This document shows, piece after piece, positions 1 to 11,269 of a DNA stretch of 64,000 nucleotides. Location: positions 62,001 through 126,000 of the forward strand of contig VCMS01000074.1 of assembly GCA_022539475.1 (NCBI GenBank), written 5' to 3'. The stretch is from Gracilaria domingensis. Taxonomy: Eukaryota > Rhodophyta > Florideophyceae > Gracilariales > Gracilariaceae. Below the pieces are notes generated by a model. It was not told where the DNA came from and did no database searches. It saw nothing but the letters and a program-made list of their open reading frames with translations. Position 1 is the first letter of the stretch. Every line of letters begins with the position of its first letter. Position numbers and translations under genes: made by a program.

Positions 1-3000
1 GTCCATTAGACATTGGCGCGTATGCAAGCACCGGCTTCATTGATATTTTGTGACGCATCAGATATGCCTGTACACTTGACGCCAGGAAGGAGGTGGCATT
101 GTCGGAAACGATAGTTCTAGGATAGCCAAAGAGCGAAACGATCTCCCGTCTGACAAAGTTGACAACGTCGACAGCAGTAGACGTTCGGGATGCCACGGCG
201 ATTGGCCAGCCAGTGAGATGCTCCACACCTATGAGTAGGAACCTGTTTCTGCTGTTAGTCACTCTAAGGGGCCCCGCAAAGTCGATTGAGAACGTGTGAA
301 ATATGTTCGTCAAAGGAGCTCGCTGACCGGCTTGATAAGCAAGGAAAGGCCCCATGAACTGACAACCCGAACAGCTTTTGACATAATCAGTGACGTCTGA
401 ATATATATTTGGCCACCAGAATCGATCAGTTATGTGCCTTCTTGTTGCTCTCACATCCCAGTGTCCAAGATCATCATGGAAGGTTCTTAGGAGCGGAAGT
501 CTCTCGTCTATGGCAGGAACCAACCGCAATTCAGATCTAATTCTGCGGTATAATTGACCATTCCAAACCATAAACTTCTTCGCATTCCTCTTCACCGCCC
601 CTCTAAGCTTTGAGTTGGGCTCTTCCATAGGCATTTGACCCAAGTAACGGCCAATGTTTGCATAATACGGTTCAAGACCAGCAAATACGCCATCGTCAGG
701 AGTAGAGACTACTGTCGCCGCGTCCAGATCCTCATGAACATCTGGAGTGGAGTAGCGAGAGAGATAGTCGGCAGCACAATTCTTGTCTCCAGAACGATAA
801 ACGATCTCGAACTCGTACTCAGATAGGAAATCAAGCCACTGAGCCAGTCGTCCATGTATATCTTTCTTCTGAAATGCATATTTCAAAGCTTGGTGATCTG
901 TTACTAACTGAAATGGTTGCGAGCCAAGCAGGTAAAGTCGGAACTTCTTCAATGCAAAGATGACTGCCAATGCTTCTTGTTCGCAAACTGAATAATTCCT
1001 CTCGGCGGCTGTCATGGTTCGGCTGGCATATTGAATAGGGTGAAACATCCCATCTGCTTTCTTCTGGGCTAGGACTACACCTAGGGCCACCGATGAGGCA
1101 TCAGTTTCGACTCGGAAGGGGCTTTCGAAATCGGGAGAAGCCAACAATGGTGGGCTGGTTAGCTTTTCTTTCAAGTCATGAAAAGCCTTCAGCATCTGAT
1201 CATTGAACTCAAGCTTCCGATTTCCTGATGTTGATGCGTGTAGAACAGCTGAAGTTGTAGCGAAATGCGTGATAAATCTCCGGTAATAACCCGCTAGACC
1301 GAGAAAGCTCCTCAGCTCAGTTGTAGTGGTAGGAATTGGGGCTGCACGGATGGCTTCGATTTTCTTCATATCTACCGAAATTCCATCGTGATCCACCACA
1401 TGTCCGAGGAGTTCGATCCTGGGTTGGGCAAAGTCGCATTTAGAAATCTTCAACTTCAATCCATAAGAAGCAACAGTCTTCAGCACAACTTTCACATGAT
1501 TGACGTGCTCCTCCAAACTTTTCGAGAAAATCACAACATCATCAAGATAGACTCTGACGAAGGGGAATGAAGTAAGGATAGAGTCCATCATTCTCTGAAA
1601 AGTGGATGGTGCATTCATCAATCCAAATGGCATGACTTCAAATTGGAAAGTGCCCTGGCGACAGACGAATGCAGTCATCTCTTTGCATCTAGGTGACACC
1701 CTGATTTGCCAGTAGCCAGAGAAGAGATCAAGAGTAGTGTAAGACGAACATCCGCCCAAGTCATCGAAGATCTGCTCAGTATGGGGCAAAGGCCATCTGT
1801 CCGCTTTCATTTCTCGATTCAAGGCTCGGTAGTCAACACAGAATCTTGGTTTGCCATCCTTTTTGGTCGCTATGACGATCGGAAATGACCATGGAGATGT
1901 ACACGGTTTGATTATGCCCGCATCAAGCATCTTATCTAACTCCTTCCTGACAACGTCGTCATGTCGTGGAGGAAGTCTACGGACCTTTGAATGTATCGGT
2001 GTGTCCGTTGTTAACGAGAATTCATGCATGATGGGTACATCTGAGGGTCGCAAGTCGTATAACGACCAGGCGACAACGCTGAGATCAAGCAATGTGTGCA
2101 ACAGTTCATGTTGAGCATCTTCAGGCAAATGCGAGAGCCTTTCAAGAATGATCGCTTCATGACTTGCGTTGTAAGGGTGATCTCTCCTGTCGAGAGTGCG
2201 TCCACTACCATCTTTTGAAACCGGATCCAATAGCGAAAAGTTGATTCCAGGCGCGGGGCAAGCAACAGTTGAAACATTACCTCCTACATCGGAAGATGTA
2301 GTTGGTAGTTGGGCTTCCGACGAGCCTGGTTGACTTTCTGGATCGCTAGTTGTGGGTGGAGGAACCTGTGCCATGTACTCTTCTTGGGGTAACTCTTCTT
2401 CGAAGGCAATGACGTAACGGCCATCATCATTCTCCTCCAAGATCCCTGTGCGATTGAATGGCATATTATGCACTCCCAGGTGAGGCGGGTGCGCAGGGGT
2501 AGGGACAGGATATCGAATCTGGACCCGAACGAGTAGAAAATCACTGACAAGCTCCCCCTCCTCCAGTGGTAACAGCTTTACTTCGTCCATGATTGGGATG
2601 GTGAGGACGGGGTCACGGTACAAGGGGGTATCGGCCGGTTCCACCTCCTCAGGAGAGGAATCACTTTCGTTTTCACTTTCATCATTATCCGCAGCTTCTA
2701 CTTCATGATCATCAACATCTGCTTCATTTTCATCTTCATCCAGCTCTGATCTAACAAATTCTTCCTCTTCATGACGAATTTCATCATCTTGAACATTTCT
2801 AACAACGTCCCTACCAGAAACGTTCTCATTTTGATCATCAGGGATTACTGCGACATCTTCCGGTTGGACACTAGTGTCAGTCAAACCACTCTGAAACGAT
2901 GACGGATTTGGACCTTGATAAGTTGATGGAAGCGGGTCGCGTTCTCGTTCTGAACTGGGGACTAGGATCCCGGCTTCCGTATGAAGGTCTCCGAATCCGA

Positions 3001-6000
3001 CAAATGCCACTAGTTCTTGGTGATCATCGTCCTGAAGTGGTTCCTGTGCAGGAGTGTCGTCACCCGGTTCGGGAATCGGCCATCCTTCGCCGAAGCGGAC
3101 CACAGGCTCTGCTTTCTGGTCCAGCTCCAGGACACCCATTTCTCCAAATGGTAACTCTGACGTATGTGGATGAATAGGATCTCCAGGAGCGAGTTGAGGG
3201 TAACGACGGTAAATACGAACGATGAGATAGTCCGGTTCACGGCGTTGATCTTCAGCTTGAATGAGAACAACATCACTCCTAATCGGGAGTGAAAGGCCTT
3301 GTTCGGGAGGGGGAGAACCGTCAGAGTTATTATCACTCGAACTACCATCATCCTCTTCCTCGACGTCTTCAAACCTTTGTGGTTCTTCGTCCAGGACCCG
3401 AGAATGAGGAATGACAGGTTCAACTTCCTCTTCGACAACTTGCAACTGATAGAAATGTTCTTCTATTTCCGGCAATTGCGGTACGACTTGGTCAATCGGT
3501 GAACCCTCGGTCAAATGATCCTCAGGTGGCTGAGATGGGGTACCATTCTCGTTCATCATCGTCAAAGCATATGCAGAAGTGTCTGCTTTACCCTTGGCAT
3601 GGGTGATGACGAACTCTTCCTCTTCGTCTTCATCACTATCACTGTCAGAGAAGAATGAATCTGAGGCGGAAGTGAAATCCTCACTATCTGTCTCTCCCGG
3701 GTCGTTGGAGAACTTTATCCCGGGGCGATGATAATCAAGGGGTAGAACGGTAGATGCATCATCGAACTTCATTGAGACTTGTTGAGTACCCAGGTCTAGG
3801 CAAGCTTGGAGAGATTCAAGGGTAGGGCATCCAATAATCACATGAAAGGGAGGGTTCTGAACAACCAAGAAATCCAGTGGGACACGGAGAGAACCAAATT
3901 CAAGAGGTACATCATGCAGGCTGCCGCGAACCAGAGACTTAGTTCCGTCTGCGACAACAATTCTCCTACTTGATGGCTTCATCTCCAAAGACAATTGATG
4001 GCATAACGCAACTGACATAAGATTGGGGATAGCACCAGAGTCCAACAACGCCTGGGACTTCGTGCCATATACGGTAACGTCCACGACTCTAAGAGTGTGT
4101 GGGAGTGAATGAGTGTGGGCGTAACTAACACATCTTGACGAGAAACTTCCGGAGAGAATCTTACGGATATTCTTCTTGGCCTCGTCCGCGTCACCGCGGG
4201 CCAGCTGACCAAAGGTGATACCTGATGGGGCCTTCGCAAGTTCCTCATAGACGTTGTATTTTCCGACATGTTCCTGGATCTTGATCTTCTTAGCCTTCGA
4301 CTTCGACTTCCTTCCAGAGCCCTTACGAGTCCTTGATGAATTCTTCACAGGGCCTTTGGCCGGATTGGTAGTCGTCTTCGTGCTTTGAGAATCAGGGAAC
4401 ATAACTGGAGAAATGCCAGAAAGAGCTCCAGTTCGTGGTTGCTTTGGCAATGGGGCCCCTTCTGCATCCCTCTTCGTAGTCACAACAAGCTCGTCTTCGT
4501 CAGAAGAGTCTTCCATGATAACTGAGACTTGGTTCTCTTCAGGCTTCTGAGGAGCGCGGTTCTCACTCAGCAACTTCTCGGCACCCGATTCGGACTTAAC
4601 GTCTTTGAAGGACACTCTTCGATCGGTGTCTGTGGTAGGCCTTTTCCAACAAGTGGATACTGAGTGACCTATCTTACCACAGCTACCACATCGCGTGCCT
4701 CGGTGAGGGTTCAGCTCGCAACGTGATGCAAAGTGGCCAAGTTGACTGCAATACGAACACACCTTCTCCGTTTCCTGTCGTCCGGTGGCAGTCGCCACAC
4801 CCTGAGACTTCTTTACCAGCAGGTGCAACTGCGCCATCTGATCAGCCAACTGGTCAACTTTCGACTCAAGCGGGTTTTGACGAGGATGGAGAGGTTCTTT
4901 AGAACGTTGAATAATTCGCTTCGGCGGCGGGAGAGCATTAAGGGCGCCATATGAACCCAGGGCCTTCTTTCCACCAACGAAAGCTTTGACAGTACTCTTC
5001 AGCGTTTCATAGTCATCTGCTCCACGAAAGATAACAAACTGTGTGAGGTCGGCGAATTCCATAACTGCGTTTCGTAGTAACCCGAACTTAGCTTTCGAGT
5101 TAAACCCGGCCTGCTCGAAGAAAGAGTCCATCTTCTTCAGGGACCCTAGCAAATCGACGTAATCTAGACGCGCCGAAACAGCCCGACGAATCCTTTCCGC
5201 CGGTTCTTCGATGGTACCGAAACGTTCGATCAAAGCGAGCTTCACTTTCTGATAATCCTTCGCTTCAGTCGAAATGGAGCCGTCCACAGCATAATTGTCA
5301 TAATAGAAATCAAAGGCTTCACCCTCAAGGAAGCCGAGCAACTTGACTGCCCGAACACTGTCCTCGAGGTCAGCCGTAGCAACATTCTCGAAGTAGAACA
5401 GAAACTTCCTTATATCACTGGAAGATCCATCAAATGTAACGATGCCAGAATCAGAAGAATCGGCCCTCCTCGATGAGGACCATGTGAGCGTCATTTTTGG
5501 GCGGAATGACGCGGGTGGTGACAAACCCGAGGAGAGCAACAAAGATTGTTCGAGAGTACCAGCCTAAACGGCGAAAGACGATAGTGTAGCTCAGCGATAG
5601 GGACAGCCCAGAACAACAGAAACAGAGCAACACACCCGGTAACCAACGTGTCTCGAAAGCCCACAGCCAGGTGGAGCGACAACAGGAAGGTACCACGGTA
5701 ATGCAAGACACGGCCCGAGTTCGTGAAGGGAACGAGGGCGTTCGAATAGTAAAGAAGGTCGCAATGTGCGAACGAGCCCAACAGAGGGCGCCACACTGCA
5801 ACTTCAGGAAAGGTGGCGGGAGACCGAGCCGCCAGTAAAGAGGAAAGAGGGAGGAAAGGTTGGTGGCAGGGAAGCACAGACCGTGCTGAGGGGAAATGGT
5901 GGGTGCCAAAAGGAGGAGGTGGAAGTCGACGACGAAGAAGGGGAAGAAACAGTTTGCAAAGGTTGAGGGGGAGGGTCGTCGAGAGAGAGTGGTCTACCCG

Positions 6001-6100
6001 AGCCGAGTTAGTGGTGAGGTCTCGAGCTCGGGGGTTTATATAGAAAGCTGAACTTGAGATATAGTCTGACGTGGCGTGTTCTTTCTATTCTACACCTAGA
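1..6100 (-). mobile_element. Ty3/gypsy LTR retrotransposon, partial (runs off the left edge)
   Basis: Minus-strand gag-pol element with its 5' end at the right. The polyprotein appears to begin with an ATG at 5494. Gag spans about 5490-4250 and carries two CCHC zinc knuckles near 4760-4650. A retropepsin motif (LLDSG) lies near 4050-4017. Reverse transcriptase (about 2150-1350) has the YLDD box near 1537-1548. RNase H follows at about 1110-750, and an integrase-like catalytic region occupies about 330-1 and continues outside the window. Between protease and reverse transcriptase lies an unusually long Asp/Glu-rich stretch (about 3700-2300). In the segments I translated the frame stays open, so the element looks whole as far as it is visible, and it is probably young. 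The 3' LTR, the element's other end and any target-site duplication are not visible. Family assignment rests on domain order and motifs. Confidence 0.9.
5500..6100 (-). repeat. 5' LTR and leader of the Ty3/gypsy element
   Basis: On the minus strand a TATA box (TATATAAA, complement of about 6034-6042) precedes a pyrimidine-rich leader. A TGGTACTCTCGA segment (complement of about 5550-5561) fits a tRNA primer-binding site, because its complement ends in CCA. The stretch from there to the gag ATG at 5494 resembles a second copy near 55.97-56.06 kb, which supports it being a conserved element leader. The outer LTR edge is not resolvable without the partner LTR. Confidence 0.55.
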
Positions 6101-6388
6101 AAGAATGGAGTTATTTCCGTGACGTTTCTCTAAAGTGAGTACATGATCGGTCTTCCATGTCGGGGTGTTGTCCGACTCCATTACACGCTATGATGTATGT
6201 ACCTGTGACGGAGTTATGTTATTCGAATATTGGTCAATGTCCCCTTGGTCCCCCAGTTACCCAGGTATGCCCTATCAAAGTCCTGTGCCGACTGTCGCGA
6301 ACCAGGATAAATGTCTTTCCACCCGATGCTCTGCCACTAGTTTTCCGTTCCTCACGATCCCGATCTTAGTTACTTTTCTCCGTTGAAC

Positions 6389-6811
6389 ATGTCGGCCAAG
6401 CAAGTTCTGACTATGGTTACTGATGATGATACGGACCATTCTGGTGTTCCCCATATGCCTTCAACAGTGATAGAGCGCGAAGCTGAAGAGGTTGATAGTG
6501 ATGCCGTTGCAAAGGAGGAGGCGGAAGCGGACTCCGATACTGATATCGAGGAGAGAATTGAGGCCGAAATTGCAGACTTCAAGCTCGTCTTGTATCGCCT
6601 GTTGTCCGGCGAAGCGAGGGAGGCTGCCAACCTTTACAAAGGTATCCGGGCTTTGCCGGCTTTGTTTGTGCGAGGTTTGGGCTTTGGTCTTACGCTCTCT
6701 GCCTTAGCGCGGCGCTCATCGCGCCGCGCTGCCGTTGTCGATAGGGTGCGCCTAGCGGCGCGCGACACGGTCAGTAGAGAGCTTACGCAAAGACTTTTCT
6801 GCAGAATGTGA
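6389..6811 (+). CDS. Acidic hypothetical protein, probably truncated
   Basis: An ATG at 6389 opens a frame of about 140 residues. The first 50 residues are strongly acidic (runs of Glu and Asp with Ser). The second half is basic and Arg/Ala-rich, and reads through a GC-rich hairpin at 6706-6730. I recognise no domain. It sits between the gypsy LTR and the Harbinger element, so the basic tail may be read-through into repeat sequence and the original gene may have been cut by transposon insertion. It could also be a gag-like fragment. The sharp change from acidic host-like codons to hairpin-derived codons is the main reason to doubt the C-terminus. Confidence 0.3.
   Translation: MSAKQVLTMVTDDDTDHSGVPHMPSTVIEREAEEVDSDAVAKEEAEADSDTDIEERIEAEIADFKLVLYRLLSGEAREAANLYKGIRALPALFVRGLGFGLTLSALARRSSRRAAVVDRVRLAARDTVSRELTQRLFCRM
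6706..6730. repeat. GC-rich hairpin, 10-bp perfect arms
   Basis: AGCGCGGCGC and its exact reverse complement are separated by TCATC. The same GCGCGGCGC core is the repeated element of the array at 16.39-16.66 kb, so this is probably a dispersed single unit of that hairpin repeat. Confidence 0.6.
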
Positions 6812-7039
6812 GCAAAAACACGCGCAAAAGTCTTACACCGCTGACAGAAGCGCAGAATTTCTGTCAAACTCGTCGCGCAACTCGCTGAATAATGATCATT
6901 TGCTGAAGCGATTTCTGTCACTTGAGCCACGGTTTCGCGCGAAAAATCACAACCAAAACGCTCCTCGATAGAGAAACAGACACTAATGCGTACCAATCAG
7001 TGAGTCTTTCTGAACAAGTGCACGTTCCATCACGCAAGT

Positions 7040-7984
7040 ATGGAACGCTCAACGCATTCCAACGAAGGAAACCAATTCTCACTTGTTTCTGTCTCACCAG
7101 CATCCCCCCACGCCCTTACGTCCGACGCAATCGAGTCTCCAACTGACGCACAAACTTCAGGAAACAAATCTTGCTCTCCTGCCGTTGCTACTCCCAAAAC
7201 GACAAATCAGCCTCGAAGAGGGAAATACCTTCCGCAAGAAGACCTCATCATCGTCAGAGAGGTTGCGGCGGCCAAGGCACACGTCGCTCGGTATGGAGAG
7301 ACAAAAGAAAAGTTTCTTTTAGTCGCGTCTAAAGTAAACCAAAACCCGCACATGGGCAAGAAAGTAACATGGAAAGCAGTGCAGGACCGCTACAAACGTC
7401 TCCAAGACGACTTTGAAACTGATGATGATCAAAATAGAGCGCTGTCGGGGGTAGGAGGGGGTGAAATGGGCGAACTGTATCAGCTTCTATCTTCTCTACG
7501 TGAGGAACGTGAAGAATTCACAAAGGAAAAAGAGGATAATCGTTCGCAAAAACGTCTAAGGGAAGAAGAAAAAGAGAAAATTGGGCGTACTATCGTAGAC
7601 ATGGCTTTAATGAGAAAGACAAATCGTAACGGTGTATCACCCGGTAGTAGCAATGGAAGCAAAGATAACTCTGGTGCGGAAAGCGGTTCGGATGGCGCAG
7701 GTGACGCTGATACTCCTAGTAGAAGGGCTAAGAAGAAACGAAAGGAGGCATACAATCGCTGTGGAAGTGGGGAACTGGCTGTTTTTGGGGGGCAGTTAAA
7801 GGAAGCAGACCTCGCTCGAGTTAGCCTGGAGCGTGATCAGCTGTTGTTTGAACGGGAGAAGTACGAGAGTGAACTTTCTGAGCGCGACAAGGACCGAGCG
7901 GAACGTCAAAAGGAGCGCGAAGATGCCCATCGATTTGAGCTTGAGAAGATGCGGCTCATGTTTAATGCGTTCAAGCGGGACTAA
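7040..7984 (+). CDS. Myb/SANT-like DNA-binding protein (Harbinger ORF1)
   Basis: 314 residues from an ATG at 7040. The first 50 residues are Ser/Thr/Pro-rich and disordered. A Myb/SANT-like trihelix lies at about residues 55-120: a KYLPQEDLIIV start, a central HVARYGETKEKF segment, and a WKAVQDRYKRL recognition helix. The remainder is a long Glu/Lys/Arg-rich coiled coil interrupted by a Ser/Gly-rich linker and a basic RRAKKKRK cluster that could be a nuclear signal. In Harbinger elements such a protein binds element DNA and helps bring the transposase to the nucleus, and its position opposite the transposase gene supports that role. Domain recognition is by eye. A host Myb gene captured beside a transposon is less likely. 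Confidence 0.75.
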   Translation: MERSTHSNEGNQFSLVSVSPASPHALTSDAIESPTDAQTSGNKSCSPAVATPKTTNQPRRGKYLPQEDLIIVREVAAAKAHVARYGETKEKFLLVASKVNQNPHMGKKVTWKAVQDRYKRLQDDFETDDDQNRALSGVGGGEMGELYQLLSSLREEREEFTKEKEDNRSQKRLREEEKEKIGRTIVDMALMRKTNRNGVSPGSSNGSKDNSGAESGSDGAGDADTPSRRAKKKRKEAYNRCGSGELAVFGGQLKEADLARVSLERDQLLFEREKYESELSERDKDRAERQKEREDAHRFELEKMRLMFNAFKRD

Positions 7985-8140
7985 CGCACTGTGGCAACTA
8001 CCTTTCTAACTCTTGTGGTATCGTGGACCCTTAGGTTCTGTAAAGCTAACTTGTGAATTGATTCCAGTAACCTTCTTTTCTTTGCGGGGCTGCAAAACAT
8101 CATGCTCGCTTACGGCTCGCATTCGGAAAGACTTTGTTTA

Positions 8141-9337
8141 TCACTCCTCAAGGAAAGAAGGAGCCCTTGACGAGATATACTCATGAAGCGATGGCGGTAC
8201 GCAGCCAAAGTATTGCGCAATTTGATTCGGATATAAACAGTTCCGAATGTTACACATCAGCATGGTCGTTAGGTAGAGGAGACCAACTGGAGATTCCTGT
8301 ATCTTCATCTTACGCCTCATGTCGACTATGGGGAAGTATGCTTTCACCTCTTTAAATATCCATTCAACGGTTATCCTTACCTTGGACATGGAGGTGTTAA
8401 ATGCGCGCTGGTAGTCGTTTAAATTGCTTCCTTGGAACGGTACCTCTATGAAGTTTCTCCAATTATACCCTGAATCACCGTAGAGAACGAACTGTGTCCC
8501 GTCATGATGCATGATACCTTCCAAGTTGGCTTCAATTCCACTACAGACGTAAAGAAACCAGTCGTGCCTGCGTCCCTCAGCTGGCCCATGGGCATGTAGA
8601 ATCATTCCATCAGGTGCATTCACTGCCTGAAACTTGAGTGCATGCTTTCGTTTATGCCCATTGTAAACCACCAGCTGTTGCATATGGCCAACTGGTCGTG
8701 CAACTCCAATCACAGTTCCATCCAGAAACCCAATACAGTTAGCAAGTCCCGCTCCTTTGCTATGAATTGCATGGGCCCATTTGCTGGCGTTGTCTTGTAT
8801 GTAGCTTTGAGGAATAGGGTCTAACAACAGAGCACCCCTTCTTGACACAAAGTTTTCAACCCCTTCCCAGAATATTTCTGACAGATGTGAGCTGTGTTTT
8901 CCAAACAAGAGTTCTAGATCTGTCCAGCGATCTGGTACTGCCAATCTACGTAGTATTAGACATGTAACAAATACTGGATCGCATCTGTATCGGTTGCGGG
9001 ACGTATGTGTCTTCGTAGGAGGCCAAGCTACGACTGGTACAATTTGTAGTACGTCTTGTACTCTAAAACGGAAGAGTTTTAGCGCATCATGATCGCTGAA
9101 TGCATTAAAGTTAAAGGCAAAAGACGCAAGCGAGATGCGATTTGAGCGTTCCAATAGAAGTTGAACTTGATGATCGTAAGTAATATACTTCGAAGCTATG
9201 AACATTAGAGTTGCAGCAGAGGCAAAGTTCGAATGATTGCGTCGTTTCAAGTAGCGCTTGGATATTCCCAGAAGGGCTGTGCCGAACTTCAGACGTTCGT
9301 ACTTGCAGCGGCCAATGGTGAAATCTCGTTGTCTCAT
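8141..9337 (-). CDS. Harbinger DDE transposase (DDE_Tnp_4 type)
   Basis: About 398 residues from an ATG at 9337. The open frame continues upstream to 9406 without an ATG. The catalytic triad is visible: Asp in GFLDGTVIG, Asp in YGDSGYNW, and Glu in ITVEWIFKEVK, with family-typical spacing. A helical N-terminal region precedes the RNase-H-fold core, also typical. The enzyme would cut and paste the element together with the Myb-like partner encoded head-on at 7040-7984. No stop interrupts the core, so the copy may still be functional. An upstream exon cannot be excluded because the N-terminus before the ATG is also open. Confidence 0.85.
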   Translation of the reverse strand: MRQRDFTIGRCKYERLKFGTALLGISKRYLKRRNHSNFASAATLMFIASKYITYDHQVQLLLERSNRISLASFAFNFNAFSDHDALKLFRFRVQDVLQIVPVVAWPPTKTHTSRNRYRCDPVFVTCLILRRLAVPDRWTDLELLFGKHSSHLSEIFWEGVENFVSRRGALLLDPIPQSYIQDNASKWAHAIHSKGAGLANCIGFLDGTVIGVARPVGHMQQLVVYNGHKRKHALKFQAVNAPDGMILHAHGPAEGRRHDWFLYVCSGIEANLEGIMHHDGTQFVLYGDSGYNWRNFIEVPFQGSNLNDYQRAFNTSMSKVRITVEWIFKEVKAYFPIVDMRRKMKIQESPVGLLYLTTMLMCNIRNCLYPNQIAQYFGCVPPSLHEYISSRAPSFLEE

Positions 9338-9538
9338 CGTGAGCACTTGGTGAGGAAGGACATGCTGAAGTTGGTTGCGTAAGGCATCGAATACGAAATA
9401 TGACAAGCTTTTGAGCGTGCGTAAATTTTAGGCTTTGTGCCGTTACGAAGGCATACAACCCCTTTCAGTAACATCTCTACGGAGAGCGGTTGGGGCTACG
9501 ATATGGTTACTATGAGCGCCTCCGAGGCTGAAATTCAA

Positions 9539-9590
9539 GGCCAAAGGCTACAGCGCCAGACGCACTTTTCTGGCGCTGTAGCCTTTGGCC
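9539..9590. repeat. Perfect hairpin: 22-bp arms, 8-nt loop
   Basis: Arms 9539-9560 and 9569-9590 are exact reverse complements with loop CGCACTTT. The hairpin overlaps the 3' end of the methyltransferase reading frame, whose stop falls at 9548 inside the left arm. It could be a transposon-derived palindrome, a 3'-UTR stem or a small-RNA precursor. Confidence 0.9.
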
Positions 9591-10680
9591 AGTATCCAGC
9601 GCTGCAGAACTGGCGCATCTGGAAAATATCTCGCACACCCATGCACGCGTGAAGGCAGCGGCGACGCCGTAAGGTTGGGAGCCACCAGCGCGCGCAGCCG
9701 CGCCACGTCCACGTGCTGCAGCAGCCGGCCGTGCACCAGCGCCACGCTCCACACCTTCGACAGCCGCACCACGTCGCCCACAAACACCAGCGCCGGGCTG
9801 CGCATCGCGTGGCGCTGCGTCTCGCGCCACAGCTCGCTCAACGGCGCCGTCAGGATGCGCTACGCGCGCGTGGTGCCACCGCCACACTGGGCGTGGTCGC
9901 GCACAGCCCGCTGCTCATCATCTGCTCCGCGATGCTCGGCAGCTGCGACAGCCCCATGTACACCACGTACGTGGTGTGCGCGTCCACGTTTGTGAGCTGC
10001 ACCTCGCGCCCCTCGCGCGCGTGCCCCGTCACGAACTGTACAGAGTGCGCCACGCCGCGCTTCGTGAGCGGCATGCCCAGCTCCGTCGCGATGCCCGCCG
10101 CGGCGGTGATGCCCGCCGACACGGACACGCACACGCCGCGCTGCTCCAGATAGTCCAGCTCCTCGCCCCCGCGCCCGAAGATGAACGGATCGCCGCCCTT
10201 GAGACGCACCACCTTGTGCTTGCGCGCCGCGAAGAAGTTGAGCAGCAGATGGACGTCGTGTTGCTTGCGCGTGTGGAAGCCCGCCTGTTTGCCCACGTAG
10301 ATGAGCTGTGCGTCGCGGTTGCACAGCTGCAGAATGTCGTGCGACACCAGACGATCGTACAGAATCACGTCTGCCGTCTGCATGTGGTGTAATGAGCGCA
10401 GCGTGAGCATTGACGGGTCGCCCGGTCCTGTGCCCACCAGGTGCATTTTTGCGGGCGCGCTGCCTTGGGAGTGCGCCTGCCGTGTGTGCTCTTGGTCTCG
10501 CAGCGTCGGCAGCAGCGCGTCGATGCACGTTGGGAAAGACGGCTGCGCGGAGGACGCGGCGTTGGCGTTGGATGGCAGTTGGGCGCGAACGGAGTGCGGC
10601 CGTCGGGGCGCACAAACGCGCGCTGTGCTGCGCGCGGCGCGCGACGACGACGGCAGCGATAGCGGCGTCACGAAGGCCAT
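9548..10680 (-). CDS. Uroporphyrinogen-III C-methyltransferase, plastid-targeted, one frame break
   Basis: Methylates uroporphyrinogen III at C2 and C7 with SAM to give precorrin-2, the branch towards siroheme. The ATG at 10680 starts a Ser/Arg/Ala-rich leader of about 80 residues that resembles a plastid transit peptide. The catalytic domain then shows the SAM-binding loop LVGTGPGDP, followed by YDRLVS, YVGKQAG, RLKGGDPFIFGRGGEE, AGITAAAG and PLTKRG, all family hallmarks. Near 9860 the frame breaks. One missing C there would turn the local sequence into ARQRILTAPLSEL and continue through the conserved SPALVFVGDVV segment, so a single-base deletion (real or a sequence error) explains everything. 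About 60 residues beyond the usual family end run into the hairpin. A 70-bp tandem repeat lies directly upstream. Identification is firm; whether the gene is functional is open. Confidence 0.85.
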
Positions 10681-10853
10681 GTTTGAGGAAGGAGACGACG
10701 GCAGACGACGGCGGCGGCGGCGGCGATAACGGCGCGGAAGCAAGCTTGCGCAACGGCGCGGCGCATGTATACGCGGCAGAGCCATTTCACAACAGCGCTG
10801 ACGTGGAAGTTGGGAGTGGTGACCGTCAGCATGCCAGGCACGGTGCTGCCGCG

Positions 10854-11110
10854 CACCGCTTCCAGCGCCAGCAAAACCATCTGCCTGCCGTCCCGTCACC
10901 GCGCCGAGCACGGCGAGCCCGTGTACCGCCTCCAGCGCAACTACCACCATCTGCCCGCCGTCCCATCACCGCGCCGAACACGGCGAGCCCGTGCACCGCC
11001 TCCAGTGCAACCAGCACCATCTGCCCGCCGTCCCGTCGTTGCGCCGAGCACGGCGCGCCCGTTCACCGCCTCCAGCGCAAGCAGCACAATCTGCCCGCGG
11101 TCCAGTGCTA
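10854..11110. repeat. Minisatellite, period 70 bp, about 3.7 copies
   Basis: The phrase CACCGCCTCCAG recurs at 10854, 10924, 10994 and 11064, exactly 70 bp apart, with about 85-90 percent identity between units. Because 70 is not a multiple of three, long open frames on both strands here come from repetition and GC richness rather than selection. It lies 175-430 bp upstream of the methyltransferase ATG, inside its likely promoter region. Confidence 0.9.
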
Positions 11111-11269
11111 TCAGCAGCAGCGTGTTTATCAGCGCCACAGTCGTGCCCATCAGCGCCGAAAACGTTGGCGAAGCCGGCGCATTGTCGCATGCTAGCAACG
11201 CGACCATCTACAGTACACACCGGCCCAGCAGCTGCGCGCACATCTTCACCATGCTTTCCGGACAAGAAA

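Larger units (their letters stand above)
6800..9530. mobile_element. PIF/Harbinger-type DNA transposon, copy 1
   Basis: Two convergent ORFs typical of Harbinger elements: a Myb/SANT-like DNA-binding ORF on the plus strand (7040-7984) and a DDE transposase on the minus strand (8141-9337), with 3' ends about 155 bp apart. Both frames are open, so the element may be recent. I could not identify convincing terminal inverted repeats or a 3-bp target duplication, so the outer edges given are approximate. It differs in sequence from the second Harbinger-type element at 12.3-15.8 kb. Confidence 0.7.
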
